Assembly: GCF_000017405.1 (NCBI RefSeq)
Contig: NC_009667.1
Coordinates: forward strand, 1,273,501 to 1,337,500
DNA from: Brucella anthropi ATCC 49188
GTDB taxonomy: Bacteria; Pseudomonadota; Alphaproteobacteria; Rhizobiales; Rhizobiaceae
DNA: 64,000 nt
Direction of reading: 5' to 3'
Position numbers and translations under genes: made by a program
Part shown: positions 43,517-51,996 of the stretch, in pieces
Position numbering within the stretch: the stretch's first letter is position 1
How the letters are laid out: every line of letters begins with the position of its first letter
The notes under the pieces: generated by a model
Told to the model about the DNA's origin: nothing
What the model saw: the letters and a program-made list of their open reading frames with translations, nothing else
The model's database searches: none

Positions 43517-43577
43517 TTCCGGACAAGCAGGGGCTTAGATTAATAGGGTAGGGCATTGAGCCCGGAACGATCAAGAT

Positions 43578-43805
43578 ATGGCAGAAAAAGAGAACCTTCA
43601 CATGAACGGAGCCGGGGTCAGGTCGTCCCGTCGCGTTCAGAAGGATATACTAGGACCAAATTGTGAAGTCGGATTGAAACTAAAGGCACTGTACACCTCG
43701 ATACAGGATGAGACGATCCCGGATCGCTTCCTCGATCTTCTCCAAAAACTCGATCAGGCTGAACAGGAGAGTATGCGTGAACACAGCACCCGGTCCGTCG
43801 GTTGA
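43578..43805 (+). CDS. nepR: anti-sigma factor NepR
   Basis: 75 aa. Core helices SRRVQKDILGPNCEVGLKLKALYTSIQDETIPDRFLDLLQKLDQAE (about 17-62, shown in pieces: GLKLKALYTSIQDE and PDRFLDLLQKLD) match NepR. It binds EcfG in unstressed cells and PhyR-P under stress. Its 3' end overlaps the ecfG start by 29 bp, so the anti-sigma and sigma factors are made from one message with coupled translation. Confidence 0.93.
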   Translation: MAEKENLHMNGAGVRSSRRVQKDILGPNCEVGLKLKALYTSIQDETIPDRFLDLLQKLDQAEQESMREHSTRSVG

Positions 43806-44349
43806 GAGTAATGCACAGTTCAAGCGAGAGCTTCTGTCATCGCTGCCGAGCCTGCGCGCCTTTGCGGTGTCGCTGATTGGCCAGCACGACAAGGCAGATG
43901 ATCTCGTACAAGATACGATCATGAAAGCATGGGCCAAGCAGGAGTCCTTTGAAATGGGGACCAATATGAAGGCCTGGCTTTTCACCATCCTGCGCAATGA
44001 ATTCTACACGCAGATGCGCAAGCGTGGCCGCGAAGTGCAGGACACGGATGGCGTGTTCAGCGAACAGCTCGCCGTGCATCCTTCGCAATATGGCACGCTT
44101 GATCTGCAGGATTTCCGCGCAGCATTAGAGCAATTGCCCGACGATCAGCGCGAAGCGATCATTCTGATCGGCGCTTCGGGCTTTGCCTATGAGGAAGCTG
44201 CGGAAATCTGCGGCTGTGCTGTCGGCACGATCAAGAGCCGTGTCAGCCGTGCTCGCACGCGCTTGCAGGAAATCCTCAAGATCGAAGGCGAAGGCGACTA
44301 CGGTCCGGATGCCGATTCATCGCGGGCGACCTTGAGAAGCTTTGCATAA
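43777..44349 (+). CDS. ecfG: RNA polymerase ECF sigma factor EcfG
   Basis: 190 aa from GTG 43777 (MNTAPGPSVESNAQFKRELL), with AGGAG at 43766-43770 and 6-nt spacing; inside the end of nepR. Region 2: LRAFAVSLIGQHDKADDLVQDTIMKAWAKQESFE (in pieces, about 25-60) and AWLFTILRNEFYTQMRKR; region 4: LEQLPDDQREAIILIGASGFAYEEAAEICGCAVGTIKSRVSRARTRLQ (pieces, about 111-160). ECF15/EcfG group, drives GGAAC-N16/17-CGTT promoters. Hairpin at 44363-44388 ends the unit. Confidence 0.95.
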   Translation: MNTAPGPSVESNAQFKRELLSSLPSLRAFAVSLIGQHDKADDLVQDTIMKAWAKQESFEMGTNMKAWLFTILRNEFYTQMRKRGREVQDTDGVFSEQLAVHPSQYGTLDLQDFRAALEQLPDDQREAIILIGASGFAYEEAAEICGCAVGTIKSRVSRARTRLQEILKIEGEGDYGPDADSSRATLRSFA

Positions 44350-44362
44350 CGCATGATCAATT

Positions 44363-44388
44363 GCCCCTCTTTCCCATGAAAGGGGGGC
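44363..44388 (+). terminator. hairpin downstream of ecfG
   Basis: GCCCCTCTTT, CCCATG, AAAGGGGGGC; stem of about 10 bp with one mismatch; no T run, so weak. Confidence 0.5.
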
Positions 44389-44492
44389 TTATCGCGCTAA
44401 AACCTCAAACCTTCGCCTGTTTTCGCCCACAACGATTGCTTTTTATCCTGCCACTTGTAGGTTAGCAGCTGCTGATATTTCCTGTCGGCAAA

Positions 44493-45902
44493 GTGATCGT
44501 TTGTTTGTGGGTTGCGTTCTTGCCATCAGCCTTGTTGCAAAAACTGCTTCAATCGTCATCGAAGCCGGTTGCGGTTATCGTTTCGCTCGGCCTTGTGCTG
44601 CTGTCGGCCATCATGACGTTGTTTCTGTCGTCCGGGGTCAATCATCAGGTCGTCGATATTTCCCGCAATTATGCGTTGCGCCAGCAGGTCGACAAGGTTG
44701 CGCGCCTTGCCAGCAATATCGAGATGAGCCGTCGCGGCTATCTTCTGACGCTGGATGAGACTTATCTCGATCTGTATCGCAATACGATTCTGAGCGTCGA
44801 CAAGACGCTTGCCGACCTCGAAGCCCTGACAGATCAGAGCCCGCTGCAGGATGCGCGGGTTCAGCAGATCCGCGCGCTGGTCGAACGCGAACAGGAAGAT
44901 GTGCGCGAGACGGTCAATCTTGCCCAGTCGGGTGATGTGGCGGCAGCGGTTGAAAAAGTGCGCGGCGATGAGGGCAAGGTGCTGATGGATCAGCTTGCCA
45001 ATACAGTCACGCAATTCATCGATGCGGAAGAACAACAGCTTCTTGAACGCAACAAGCGGATCAACCGCATGCGCTACTGGATGACGGCGACGTCTATCGT
45101 GGCGCTGGCTTCAGCTGCCATGCTGGCGCTTCTGCTGTTCAGCCGGGTTCAGCGTTATGCGCGGTCCATGTTCGAGGGGCAAACGGCGCTGCGTTCGGAA
45201 AAGCAATTGCTGGAACAGCGTGTGCAGGAACGGACCGCCGAGCTTGAGCACGAGCGCCGCATCGCCGAGCGGGAGCGCCAGCGGGTCGAGCTTCTGCTGC
45301 AGGACACCAATCATCGCATCGGCAATTCATTGGCCACCGTTTCATCCCTGCTTGGCCTTCAGATGCGGCAGACGCGCAGCGAGGATGCTCGCGCGGCTCT
45401 CGCAGCCGCTCGCGATCGCGTCCAGACGGTATCGACAGCGCATCGGCGCTTGCGTCTGGGCGAGGATATGGAATCGGCCCGCGTCGACGATTTTCTCGGA
45501 ACCGTCATCAACGATATCCGAACCGCTATCGGTCAGGATCGCAAGATCGAATTTTCGACCGATTTCGCGCCGCTTGATCTGAAGGCGCGCGATGTGACGA
45601 CAATTGGCATCATTCTGGGCGAGCTTGTCACCAACGCGATCAAGCATGCTTTCAAGGGACGTCCGGAAGGGCATATCCGGATCAGCCTGAAGCCGGGTGA
45701 AGATGCAATCCCGGTGCTGGTCGTGGAAGATGACGGTGTGGGCTTCGACAAGGACAAGCAGAAATCCGGCGAGAAGAACGGTCTCGGTACGCTGGTGATC
45801 GAACAGCTTTGCATGCAGTTCGGCGAAAAGCCCGTCTACTGCAAGACCGATGATGGTGTCGGAACCAGAGTGATTGTCCGCTTGTCGTCGCTGGTGGATT
45901 GA
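44493..45902 (+). CDS. CHASE3/HisKA_2 sensor histidine kinase
   Basis: 469 aa from GTG 44493, the first start in frame; a later TTG is possible. Membrane helix at about 27-48 (VAVIVSLGLVLLSAIMTLFLS), extracytoplasmic CHASE3 domain (about 50-190, SRRGYLLTLDETYLDLYRNTI), second helix near 192-213 (WMTATSIVALASAAMLALLLF), a coiled coil, then HisKA_2 kinase: LLQDTNHRIGNSLATVSSLLG (His about 277) and the ATP-binding part with GELVTNAIKHAFKG and EDDGVGF. Lies directly after ecfG, so probably feeds PhyR. Confidence 0.9.
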   Translation: MIVCLWVAFLPSALLQKLLQSSSKPVAVIVSLGLVLLSAIMTLFLSSGVNHQVVDISRNYALRQQVDKVARLASNIEMSRRGYLLTLDETYLDLYRNTILSVDKTLADLEALTDQSPLQDARVQQIRALVEREQEDVRETVNLAQSGDVAAAVEKVRGDEGKVLMDQLANTVTQFIDAEEQQLLERNKRINRMRYWMTATSIVALASAAMLALLLFSRVQRYARSMFEGQTALRSEKQLLEQRVQERTAELEHERRIAERERQRVELLLQDTNHRIGNSLATVSSLLGLQMRQTRSEDARAALAAARDRVQTVSTAHRRLRLGEDMESARVDDFLGTVINDIRTAIGQDRKIEFSTDFAPLDLKARDVTTIGIILGELVTNAIKHAFKGRPEGHIRISLKPGEDAIPVLVVEDDGVGFDKDKQKSGEKNGLGTLVIEQLCMQFGEKPVYCKTDDGVGTRVIVRLSSLVD

Positions 45903-45954
45903 ATTTGACGTTTGATATCCGTCCGATACAAATCTCGTTTCAAACGTCAAATTC
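45901..45954. repeat. inverted repeat abutting the kinase stop codon
   Basis: GAATTTGACGTTTGA at 45901-45915 and TCAAACGTCAAATTC at 45940-45954 are exact reverse complements (15 bp), with a 24-nt loop. The first arm overlaps the stop codon. A similar CAAACGTCAAAA sequence sits at about 48046-48057. Confidence 0.6.
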
Positions 45955-46040
45955 GAAAAATCCAGTAGATTCATGAGACCACTAGCCGAAGAAGGCGAAA
46001 TGCCGGTTGGCAAATAAAGCTGGCGGTGAAGGCGGAAAAC

Positions 46041-46069
46041 AAAACGCCGGCTTGAAGCCGACGTTTTTG
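46041..46069. terminator. bidirectional terminator of the kinase and the holin-like gene
   Basis: AAACGCCGGC, TTGAA, GCCGACGTTT followed by TTGCG; reads in both directions, with A/T runs on both sides. Confidence 0.7.
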
Positions 46070-46085
46070 CGTTTGCTTGAAGCTA

Positions 46086-46526
46086 TCAGCTCTGCGGCGG
46101 GCGCTTTTTCTTGTCAGAAAGCAGCGAGACCAGAGCAATGCCTGCAAGCGGCAGGGCGGCGGCGAGTATGGGCCGTTTGAGGATGGCAGGCACGGTCGCG
46201 ATTGCTGCCGCTGCTACCATCGCCGATTTGTCCGCCTCCATTTTCTGCTTGCGCTTTTTGGCCTCGGACGCAGCCTGAATTTTCAGGACTGCGAGAATGA
46301 GAAGCGCCGCGATCAGCGACAATGCAGCGAGAATGAGAGCCGCCAGCGGCCCGCCATAGTTCTGCGCCAGTGCCAGAAAGGCGGCGACGCAGAAAAAGGT
46401 GATCGCGATGATTGCGAAGACGGCGATGGCCGCACCGAAAATCGCTGCACGTTTCGTTTGACCCGCGACGAATTTCAGTTCTTCGCCTGCCATCGCAGAC
46501 AATAGGGGCATGAGAGCTTTCAGCAT
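46086..46526 (-). CDS. phage-holin-like/DUF1469-type membrane protein
   Basis: 146 aa. Two tightly packed long helices at about 31-53 (AAIAVFAIIAITFFCVAAFLA) and 58-82 (GPLAALILAALSLIAALLILAVL), then a basic amphipathic stretch and a further helix at 108-130. The name reflects hydrophobicity only. 8 bp past the DUF883 gene stop, so both are co-transcribed in the minus strand. Confidence 0.7.
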   Translation of the reverse strand: MLKALMPLLSAMAGEELKFVAGQTKRAAIFGAAIAVFAIIAITFFCVAAFLALAQNYGGPLAALILAALSLIAALLILAVLKIQAASEAKKRKQKMEADKSAMVAAAAIATVPAILKRPILAAALPLAGIALVSLLSDKKKRPPQS

Positions 46527-46534
46527 GATCCGCC

Positions 46535-46888
46535 TCAGCGGCGCGAGAGCAGGGCCAGCAGATAGCCGACGCCGAGTGCAGTGGCGAGTGCGGCAATCGG
46601 GCGTTCGCGCACCGTTGCCGTCAGCTGGGCTTCAACATCCTGTGCCTTGTTGCGCAGATCATCGATGGCGTCCTCGCCCTGAATATAAGCGCTCTTGTAG
46701 GTTTCCTTCGCACTGCGTTTTGCGTCGCGGACGGTCTGCGAACCGATATTGGCAAGTGTTGCCGCAATGGCAGCGATATCTTCCTTCAGCTGCTCGACCT
46801 GGGCCTGCAGGTCTTCCGTGCTGGCATCGGTCAGCGCTTCCTCGATCTTTTCTTCGATCTTGCTCGTTTTCGCGGATGCACGCGCCAT
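46535..46888 (-). CDS. DUF883 (YqjD/ElaB-like) membrane-anchored protein
   Basis: 117 aa from ATG 46888 (MARASAKTSKIEEKIEEALTD). Long amphipathic helix (about 10-80, EDLQAQVEQLKEDIAAIAATLANIGSQ) and a C-terminal membrane anchor (about 97-117, RPIAALATALGVGYLLALLSRR). In E. coli, YqjD/ElaB attach ribosomes to the membrane in stationary phase. No GGAAC promoter was found upstream, unlike the neighbours. Confidence 0.78.
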   Translation of the reverse strand: MARASAKTSKIEEKIEEALTDASTEDLQAQVEQLKEDIAAIAATLANIGSQTVRDAKRSAKETYKSAYIQGEDAIDDLRNKAQDVEAQLTATVRERPIAALATALGVGYLLALLSRR

Positions 46889-47072
46889 ATCAGCTCTCCT
46901 GTTCAGTCTCTGGTTATCGTTTGGATAACGTGCGGCTGGCTTAATGGTTGCATGCCAAGCCATCAGCGGCAACAAGACCAGCCGGTTGTTGCAAGTCATG
47001 GTAAATGGCAGGGTAAATGGCGGGAAAGTGCGGAAGCACTACAGATAATGCCTCCGCAAATATCGTGAAGCC

Positions 47073-47927
47073 TTACTCCGCTTCGCCATGAAGGATCGTG
47101 CCTTCCGGGTCCTTCTTGTAGGCTTCGTCCGAATAGGCGGACTGTGCCTGCAGCTGTTCTTTGGTGAACTGCGTGAAGACGTTCAGCTTGTCGTCCTTGC
47201 CGGTAGCAACGTCGAGATTGGCGATGGAAACGGCCACCGGCTTGGAATTGATGCCAAGGAAACCGCCCACGTCGACAACGAATGCCTCTGTCTGCCCGTC
47301 GGCGGTCATCAGGACATCGCCGACCGTTCCGATCTTCGTTTCATCCGCACCGAAAACCGTGGCTCCGATGAGCTTGTCCGCACTTAGTCCCTCGGAGGGA
47401 ACCGGCTTCATGCCATCAGGCATGATTCTGTCCGCCTTCTGCGTGGTAATGGTCTTTTCGGCGGCTGGCGGTTCGGCGCGCGGTACGCCATCTGCTTCGA
47501 AAGCTGCGCTGCGGTCGAATGCCGGCGCCTTTTCGAGCTGTTCCTTGGTGGCGTCCACGATCAGCCAGCGCTTACCGTCTTCACGAACCACCCACGACAC
47601 GTGATCGAAGCCGATTGCGACGTTCTTTTCCCCGACACCGAGAAAGCCGCCGACCCCGATCACCACCGCCTGCGGACTGCCATCGGCACCGAGGATCATG
47701 TCATTGACCGTCCCGATATTCGCGGCATCGTTGGATGGGCCGTTATAAACCGCCTGTCCGATGAAGCCTGACACCAGAAGCTGGCCGGGGGACGCCACGA
47801 AATACCCGTTCTCGCTGGCAATCGGCTTTTCCTGTTTCTCGTCGGAGAAGATCGGTGAACCACCCTGCGCGAAGGCGGGCAAGGCAATCAGCGCGGCAAG
47901 AGCCGTGGAGGCGAGAAGTCTTTTCAT
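47073..47927 (-). CDS. exported PRC-barrel domain protein
   Basis: 284 aa. Signal peptide 1-20 (MKRLLASTALAALIALPAFA). Two PRC-barrel domains at about 45-125 (QLLVSGFIGQAVYNGPSNDAAN..) and 175-255 (LSADKLIGATVFGADETKIGTVGDVLM), sharing the pattern VxVGGFLGVG/INxK. The C-terminal tail is Lys/Glu-rich. Periplasmic, role unknown. It has an EcfG promoter (47995-48019), so it is likely induced by general stress. Confidence 0.85.
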   Translation of the reverse strand: MKRLLASTALAALIALPAFAQGGSPIFSDEKQEKPIASENGYFVASPGQLLVSGFIGQAVYNGPSNDAANIGTVNDMILGADGSPQAVVIGVGGFLGVGEKNVAIGFDHVSWVVREDGKRWLIVDATKEQLEKAPAFDRSAAFEADGVPRAEPPAAEKTITTQKADRIMPDGMKPVPSEGLSADKLIGATVFGADETKIGTVGDVLMTADGQTEAFVVDVGGFLGINSKPVAVSIANLDVATGKDDKLNVFTQFTKEQLQAQSAYSDEAYKKDPEGTILHGEAE

Positions 47928-47994
47928 GGAAACTCCTGTCGGTAATTAAGGCAAACCGAAGGCGAGAGGCAATCTCACCGTCTACAGGAGAAAA

Positions 47995-48019
47995 AACGAG
48001 GGGAAACGGTTTCCGTTCC
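47995..48019 (-). promoter_or_regulatory. EcfG-type promoter of the PRC-barrel gene
   Basis: Minus strand: GGAAC (48019-48015), 16-nt spacer, CGTT (47998-47995), 68 bp before the ATG. Confidence 0.8.
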
Positions 48020-48130
48020 GCTCAAAATCTGTGTTATTCAAACGTCAAAATTGTGAAACCCGCGTCTTTTCAATGGCAAAAATGGGGCAAACAACGCTTT
48101 TGAGTTGAAAGTTTCTGGCTCAAGCAAGCA

Positions 48131-48295
48131 TCAGGCCAGTATCAGGTAAGCCGCACCGGCCAGCATGATAAAGGCCAGTCCCACATGTGATGGCTTCAGC
48201 GAACGCTGTTGTACCGGCAGCGGATCATCATTTCCTGCCATGGCAGTACGGGCCGCATGTTCAAGTGTCTGGATATCCTTGAGCATCATAGGCAT
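48131..48295 (-). CDS. small single-pass membrane protein
   Basis: 54 aa from ATG 48295 (MPMMLKDIQTLEHAARTAMAG), or 52 aa from ATG 48289. Charged N-terminal part, then LKPSHVGLAFIMLAGAAYLILA as the C-terminal anchor. A weak AGGACATG-like ribosome site precedes it. Not recognised. The 17-bp stretch before the start has no EcfG consensus. Confidence 0.55.
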   Translation of the reverse strand: MPMMLKDIQTLEHAARTAMAGNDDPLPVQQRSLKPSHVGLAFIMLAGAAYLILA

Positions 48296-48610
48296 GTCCT
48301 CCGGATTCCGGCTTGGCCGGAACTGCATTTCCTCCCGAGCACCCGGAATTTGTTCTTAAATCCAATCCTCAAGCGCTGCGGTTAACCATATCAGGTCTGA
48401 TTTGGCACGAATGTGCAACTGGCAAAAAGCCGAGAGGCGAAAAATGTTCGCTAATCCTTGGATTGCAAGACGAAAATGCCCTTAAAATGAAAACATGACT
48501 TGCGCCATCATGTTATTGGGAGTTAAGAAGAGGCCCAACAAGCGGCGCGACGGCCTGCATGAGGGTTTAGTCATGTGCTCGCGGATTTGAACAATCAAAA
48601 GGCGATCAAA
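48296..48610 (+). promoter_or_regulatory. exbB upstream region
   Basis: 315 bases. A TTAACCAT CtrA-type half-site at 48382-48389. No Irr palindrome. The frame upstream of exbB ATG 48611 is open but not family-like. Confidence 0.4.
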
Positions 48611-49627
48611 ATGACTGGTTTCTGGCGAAAAGGCTTCATGGCTGCGGCGATGGGCATCGGCTTGCTGGGTGCGGCTTCTGCATTGGCCCAGGACGTAACC
48701 CCATCGACGAATGCCCCGGCCGCCCCCGCCGCAGAGGCGCCTTCCAGTTCTGCACCAGCCAATACAGCGCCTGTCGCTGCTCCGGCGCCTGCGAACGAAC
48801 CGGGAGCGTCTGCCCCGGCCGCAACCACACCGGCTACGGCACCTTCGCCTGAACTGATCCAGTCCCAGACAGCTGCGCCTGCTGCTGCACCTGTCGAAAG
48901 TGAGAACGGTTTGATCCTTCCGCACGACCTGTCGCCATGGGGCATGTTCATGGCTGCGGATTGGGTCGTGAAGGCCGTGATGATTGGTCTCGCGATCGCT
49001 TCGCTCGCCACATGGACGGTCTGGGTCGCCAAGACGCTTGAACTGGCCGGTGCGCGTCGCCGTGCTACCAAGGCATTGAAAGTTATCGGTCATTCGGCAA
49101 CGCTTGCCGAAGCAGTCCATGCGTTGGACGGTGCAAAGGGACCGGGTGCAGTTCTGGTCCGTGCTGCAGAAGATGAGGTGCGCTTGTCGGGTCCTGCGCT
49201 GGCGCGCGCCGGTGGCGAAGGCCTCAAGGAGCGTGTTTCCTCGCGCCTGTCGCGTATCGAGGCCAAGGCCGGACGCCGTCTTTCCAAGGGCACTGGCATT
49301 CTTGCGACCATCGGTTCGGTTGCGCCGTTTGTCGGTCTGTTCGGCACGGTCTGGGGCATCATGAATTCGTTCATCAATATCAGCCAGGCGCAGACGACGA
49401 ACCTCGCCGTCGTTGCGCCGGGTATTGCCGAAGCCTTGCTTGCAACTGCCATCGGTCTCGTCGCAGCTATCCCTGCTGTGGTTATCTACAATGTGTTCGC
49501 CCGTTCCATCACCGGCTACCGGTCGCTGCTGGCCGATGCTTCGGCAGGGGTCGAGCGCCTTGTCAGCCGCGATCTGGATTTCAGAACGGCCGGTGTGCGT
49601 GAAGGCACGCTGCACGCAGCGGAGTAG
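48611..49627 (+). CDS. exbB: TonB-system proton channel subunit ExbB
   Basis: 338 aa from ATG 48611 (MTGFWRKGFMAAAMG); first an N-terminal signal-like helix and a long Ala/Pro/Thr-rich extension (about 30-100), then the ExbB core: helix 1 at about 120-140 (VKAVMIGLAIASLATWTVWV), helix 2 near 230-250 (ILATIGSVAPFVGLFGTVWGIMNSF) and helix 3 near 265-290 (APGIAEALLATAIGLVAAIPAVV). The N-terminal periplasmic extension occurs in Rhizobiales ExbB. Works with ExbD and TonB to energise outer-membrane receptors. Confidence 0.93.
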   Translation: MTGFWRKGFMAAAMGIGLLGAASALAQDVTPSTNAPAAPAAEAPSSSAPANTAPVAAPAPANEPGASAPAATTPATAPSPELIQSQTAAPAAAPVESENGLILPHDLSPWGMFMAADWVVKAVMIGLAIASLATWTVWVAKTLELAGARRRATKALKVIGHSATLAEAVHALDGAKGPGAVLVRAAEDEVRLSGPALARAGGEGLKERVSSRLSRIEAKAGRRLSKGTGILATIGSVAPFVGLFGTVWGIMNSFINISQAQTTNLAVVAPGIAEALLATAIGLVAAIPAVVIYNVFARSITGYRSLLADASAGVERLVSRDLDFRTAGVREGTLHAAE

Positions 49628-49632
49628 GCACC

Positions 49633-50142
49633 ATGGCTGGTAAAGTTCGCGAAGGCGGCGGTGACGATCTCGAGCTGAACCACGAGATCAATGTGACGCC
49701 ATTCATCGACGTCATGTTGGTTCTGCTCATCATTTTCATGGTGGCAGCGCCTCTGGCGACTGTGGATGTGAAGGTGGATCTGCCTGCCTCGACGGCAGCG
49801 CCTGCACCCCGTCCCGACAAGCCGCTTTATGTGACCCTGAAGGACGATCTCAGCATCAGTGTCGGCAATGACACCGTTGCCCGCGAGCGCCTCGGTGTGG
49901 CGCTGGACAGCCTGTCGGAGAAAAACAAGGAAGCGCGTATCTTCCTGCGTGCCGACAAGAATGTCGGCTATGGCGAATTGATGCGTGTGATGAATCTTCT
50001 GCGTGAAGCCGGTTATCTGAAGATTGCGCTGGTCGGTCTTGAAACCGTCGGTGCGGATCAGAGCGGAGCCGCACCCACCGGTGTGCCTGCGCAACCGGCC
50101 CCCGCCTCGCAAACTCCCGCAGCGCAGGGAGCCGCGCAATGA
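49633..50142 (+). CDS. exbD: TonB-system protein ExbD
   Basis: 169 aa. Starts with NHEINVTPFIDVMLVLLIIFMVAAP (membrane helix about 20-42, proton Asp in FIDVM), then a periplasmic TolR/ExbD domain (about 55-145). The last 25 residues are Ala/Pro/Gln-rich. Overlaps tonB by 4 bp (ATGA). 5 bp after exbB. Confidence 0.95.
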   Translation: MAGKVREGGGDDLELNHEINVTPFIDVMLVLLIIFMVAAPLATVDVKVDLPASTAAPAPRPDKPLYVTLKDDLSISVGNDTVARERLGVALDSLSEKNKEARIFLRADKNVGYGELMRVMNLLREAGYLKIALVGLETVGADQSGAAPTGVPAQPAPASQTPAAQGAAQ

Positions 50143-51116
50143 ACGCACTTCCGCCCGACCATCCTCCTGTAAAGGTGGCTTCGGCTGACACTCATCATCA
50201 TTCCTTCTGGCATGATGCGGGGCGCTGGCTCGGTGCGGGTATTCTTGTCCTGACCGTTCATGCTGCCGGTGCCTATGCCATCCATATGGCGCAGGAGCAG
50301 GATCAGCCTGACGGTTCGCAGGTTGCCGCCATGGTGGTGGAACTTGCGCTGGAGCCGGAAGCGCCGATGGAAGAACAGGTTGCGGAAGAAGCCCAGCCGG
50401 AAACGGCTGAAGCACCGCAGGAACAGGCAGAGCCGGAACCGGCCCCGCAGCCAGAACCGGTGCAGGAAGAACCGACACCACCTGAACCGGAAGAGGTGAA
50501 ACCGCCCGAGCCTGAGCCGGAACCACAAGCCGTTCAGGAACCGGAAGAAGTCATTCCGGATGTGGTCGAGGCAGAAAAGCCCGAAGTGGCTGTTCCGTTG
50601 CCGGTCGAAAAGCCGGAAGTGAAACCGGAACCCAAGCCGGAGCCGAAGCCAGAACCGAAAAAGGTTGAGAAGCCGAAACCGGAAAAGCCGAAGCAACCTA
50701 AGGTCGAGAAGCCCAAGCCCAAGAAGGCCGAGAAGGCGCCAGAAACCCGTCAGGCTGCTGCGCCGCGCATGGATGCAGATGCGGGCGAGAAGGCTGCTGC
50801 GAACCGTCGTGGCGAGAATTCTGCGTCGGCGGGCGTCGCCTCCAACAAATGGCAGGCGAAGATGAATGCGCATATGGCGCGTAACACGCGTTTCATGCAG
50901 CGCAAGGCACGCAACGCCAAAGGACGCGTGGTCATCAACTTTGTGATTGATCCGTCTGGCAACGTGCTTTCGGTCAAGCTGGCCGGTTCGTCCGGTAATT
51001 CGGAGGTCGATCAGCTTGCACTGGAAGCAGCGCGTCGAGCTTCGCCTGTGCCTGCCCCGCCGGCAGCCATTGCCAAGGCGCGTATGCCAATCACCTTGCC
51101 GCTGCTGTTCAAGTAA
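50139..51116 (+). CDS. tonB: TonB
   Basis: 325 aa. Membrane anchor at about 28-48 (WLGAGILVLTVHAAGAYAI), Pro/Glu/Lys-rich spanning arm (about 65-200, with PEP and KPEPKPEPK units), and the C-terminal TonB domain (about 245-325) MQRKARNAKGRVVINFVIDPSGNVLSVKLAGSSGN, ending PLLFK. Transfers energy from ExbBD to receptors for siderophores and haem. Polyproline arm may depend on EF-P. Confidence 0.94.
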   Translation: MNALPPDHPPVKVASADTHHHSFWHDAGRWLGAGILVLTVHAAGAYAIHMAQEQDQPDGSQVAAMVVELALEPEAPMEEQVAEEAQPETAEAPQEQAEPEPAPQPEPVQEEPTPPEPEEVKPPEPEPEPQAVQEPEEVIPDVVEAEKPEVAVPLPVEKPEVKPEPKPEPKPEPKKVEKPKPEKPKQPKVEKPKPKKAEKAPETRQAAAPRMDADAGEKAAANRRGENSASAGVASNKWQAKMNAHMARNTRFMQRKARNAKGRVVINFVIDPSGNVLSVKLAGSSGNSEVDQLALEAARRASPVPAPPAAIAKARMPITLPLLFK

Positions 51117-51139
51117 GCAATGCAGAATGCATTATCTGA

Positions 51140-51172
51140 AAGGCCGGTCTGGAGATCAGACCGGCCTTTTCA
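51140..51172 (+). terminator. terminator of exbB-exbD-tonB
   Basis: AAGGCCGGTCT, GGAG/ATC, AGACCGGCCTT followed by TTCATTTT. Confidence 0.9.
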
Positions 51173-51190
51173 TTTTCTGCCGATTCAACA

Positions 51191-51967
51191 TTACTCCACA
51201 AACCCGAAGATCGGGCCGTAACCGCCGTGCCACGAGACATCATTCCGTCCCAGCGCTGGAACGTAAATGCCAGCGCCGCCACCGCCATCCAGAAACAGGG
51301 CGTTGGGGCATTGGAGATGGTCTCGAAACAATTTTGCGAAATCGTGGAAATTGACCGCGTCTTCGCTGACTGCGAATCGGATCGCGCCGCCACTGCAAAT
51401 GCCGACACCGCTGCGCCGGGTCTTGTCGGTTGAGCCGACGATGAAAATCGGATTGATCCGGTTGCGGATAACCAGCATCGGCCCGGACTGGGTGGCCAGT
51501 TGCGGCTTGATCTTTTGTTTCAGAAAACGGCCTGTCGGCAGGATTTCGGCACCCTTGTCGCCGAGGTAGAAGATGCCGTTCGGCTTCTTGTAAAAGTTCG
51601 GTACGGGCCCGGACCCACGAACAGGTGTCGTCTTGCTTGCCGGGCGAAGCTCACGGCCATTTTCGACGTAGAGACCCATCGGCGAAAAATCAGGCTGATA
51701 CATTCCGGCATTGAGCGCGAAAACGAGTGTCTCACCGCGGCTTGCGGCAGCGTCGGCTATTTTCGAAAAATTGCGATAGGGCTCGTCGTCGCCATTTTTC
51801 CAGAACAGATGCAAGCTTGTGCCGTCCGCCTTTGCATCGCAGATGATGTAGTTTGTACTTTCAAAGGTTTGGCGGTTGCAGGTCTCCGTGCGGCCGGGCT
51901 GCGTCAGCGCAGCTATAGCAGCGAGCGCTATGGCTGCGACGGAGAGGCCTCGCTTCAGGAGAATCAT
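51191..51967 (-). CDS. phosphodiester glycosidase-like (DUF2233/NAGPA) protein
   Basis: 258 aa from ATG 51967 (MILLKRGLSVAAIALAAIAALTQPGRTE), signal peptide; ATG 51985 also possible. Features of the NAGPA/DUF2233 fold: FALNAGMYQPDFSPMGLYVENGRE (about 83-106), QSGPMLVIRN (about 155-164), and LFLDGGGGAGIYVP near the end. Family members hydrolyse sugar-1-phosphodiester bonds; specific substrate unknown. Converges on tonB. Confidence 0.8.
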   Translation of the reverse strand: MILLKRGLSVAAIALAAIAALTQPGRTETCNRQTFESTNYIICDAKADGTSLHLFWKNGDDEPYRNFSKIADAAASRGETLVFALNAGMYQPDFSPMGLYVENGRELRPASKTTPVRGSGPVPNFYKKPNGIFYLGDKGAEILPTGRFLKQKIKPQLATQSGPMLVIRNRINPIFIVGSTDKTRRSGVGICSGGAIRFAVSEDAVNFHDFAKLFRDHLQCPNALFLDGGGGAGIYVPALGRNDVSWHGGYGPIFGFVE

Positions 51968-51996
51968 CGCTGCACTGCCTTCCAATCAGTGTTTTT

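Noticed and set aside
45139..45345. Minus-strand frames inside the CHASE3 kinase
   Set aside because: Shadows of the kinase gene.
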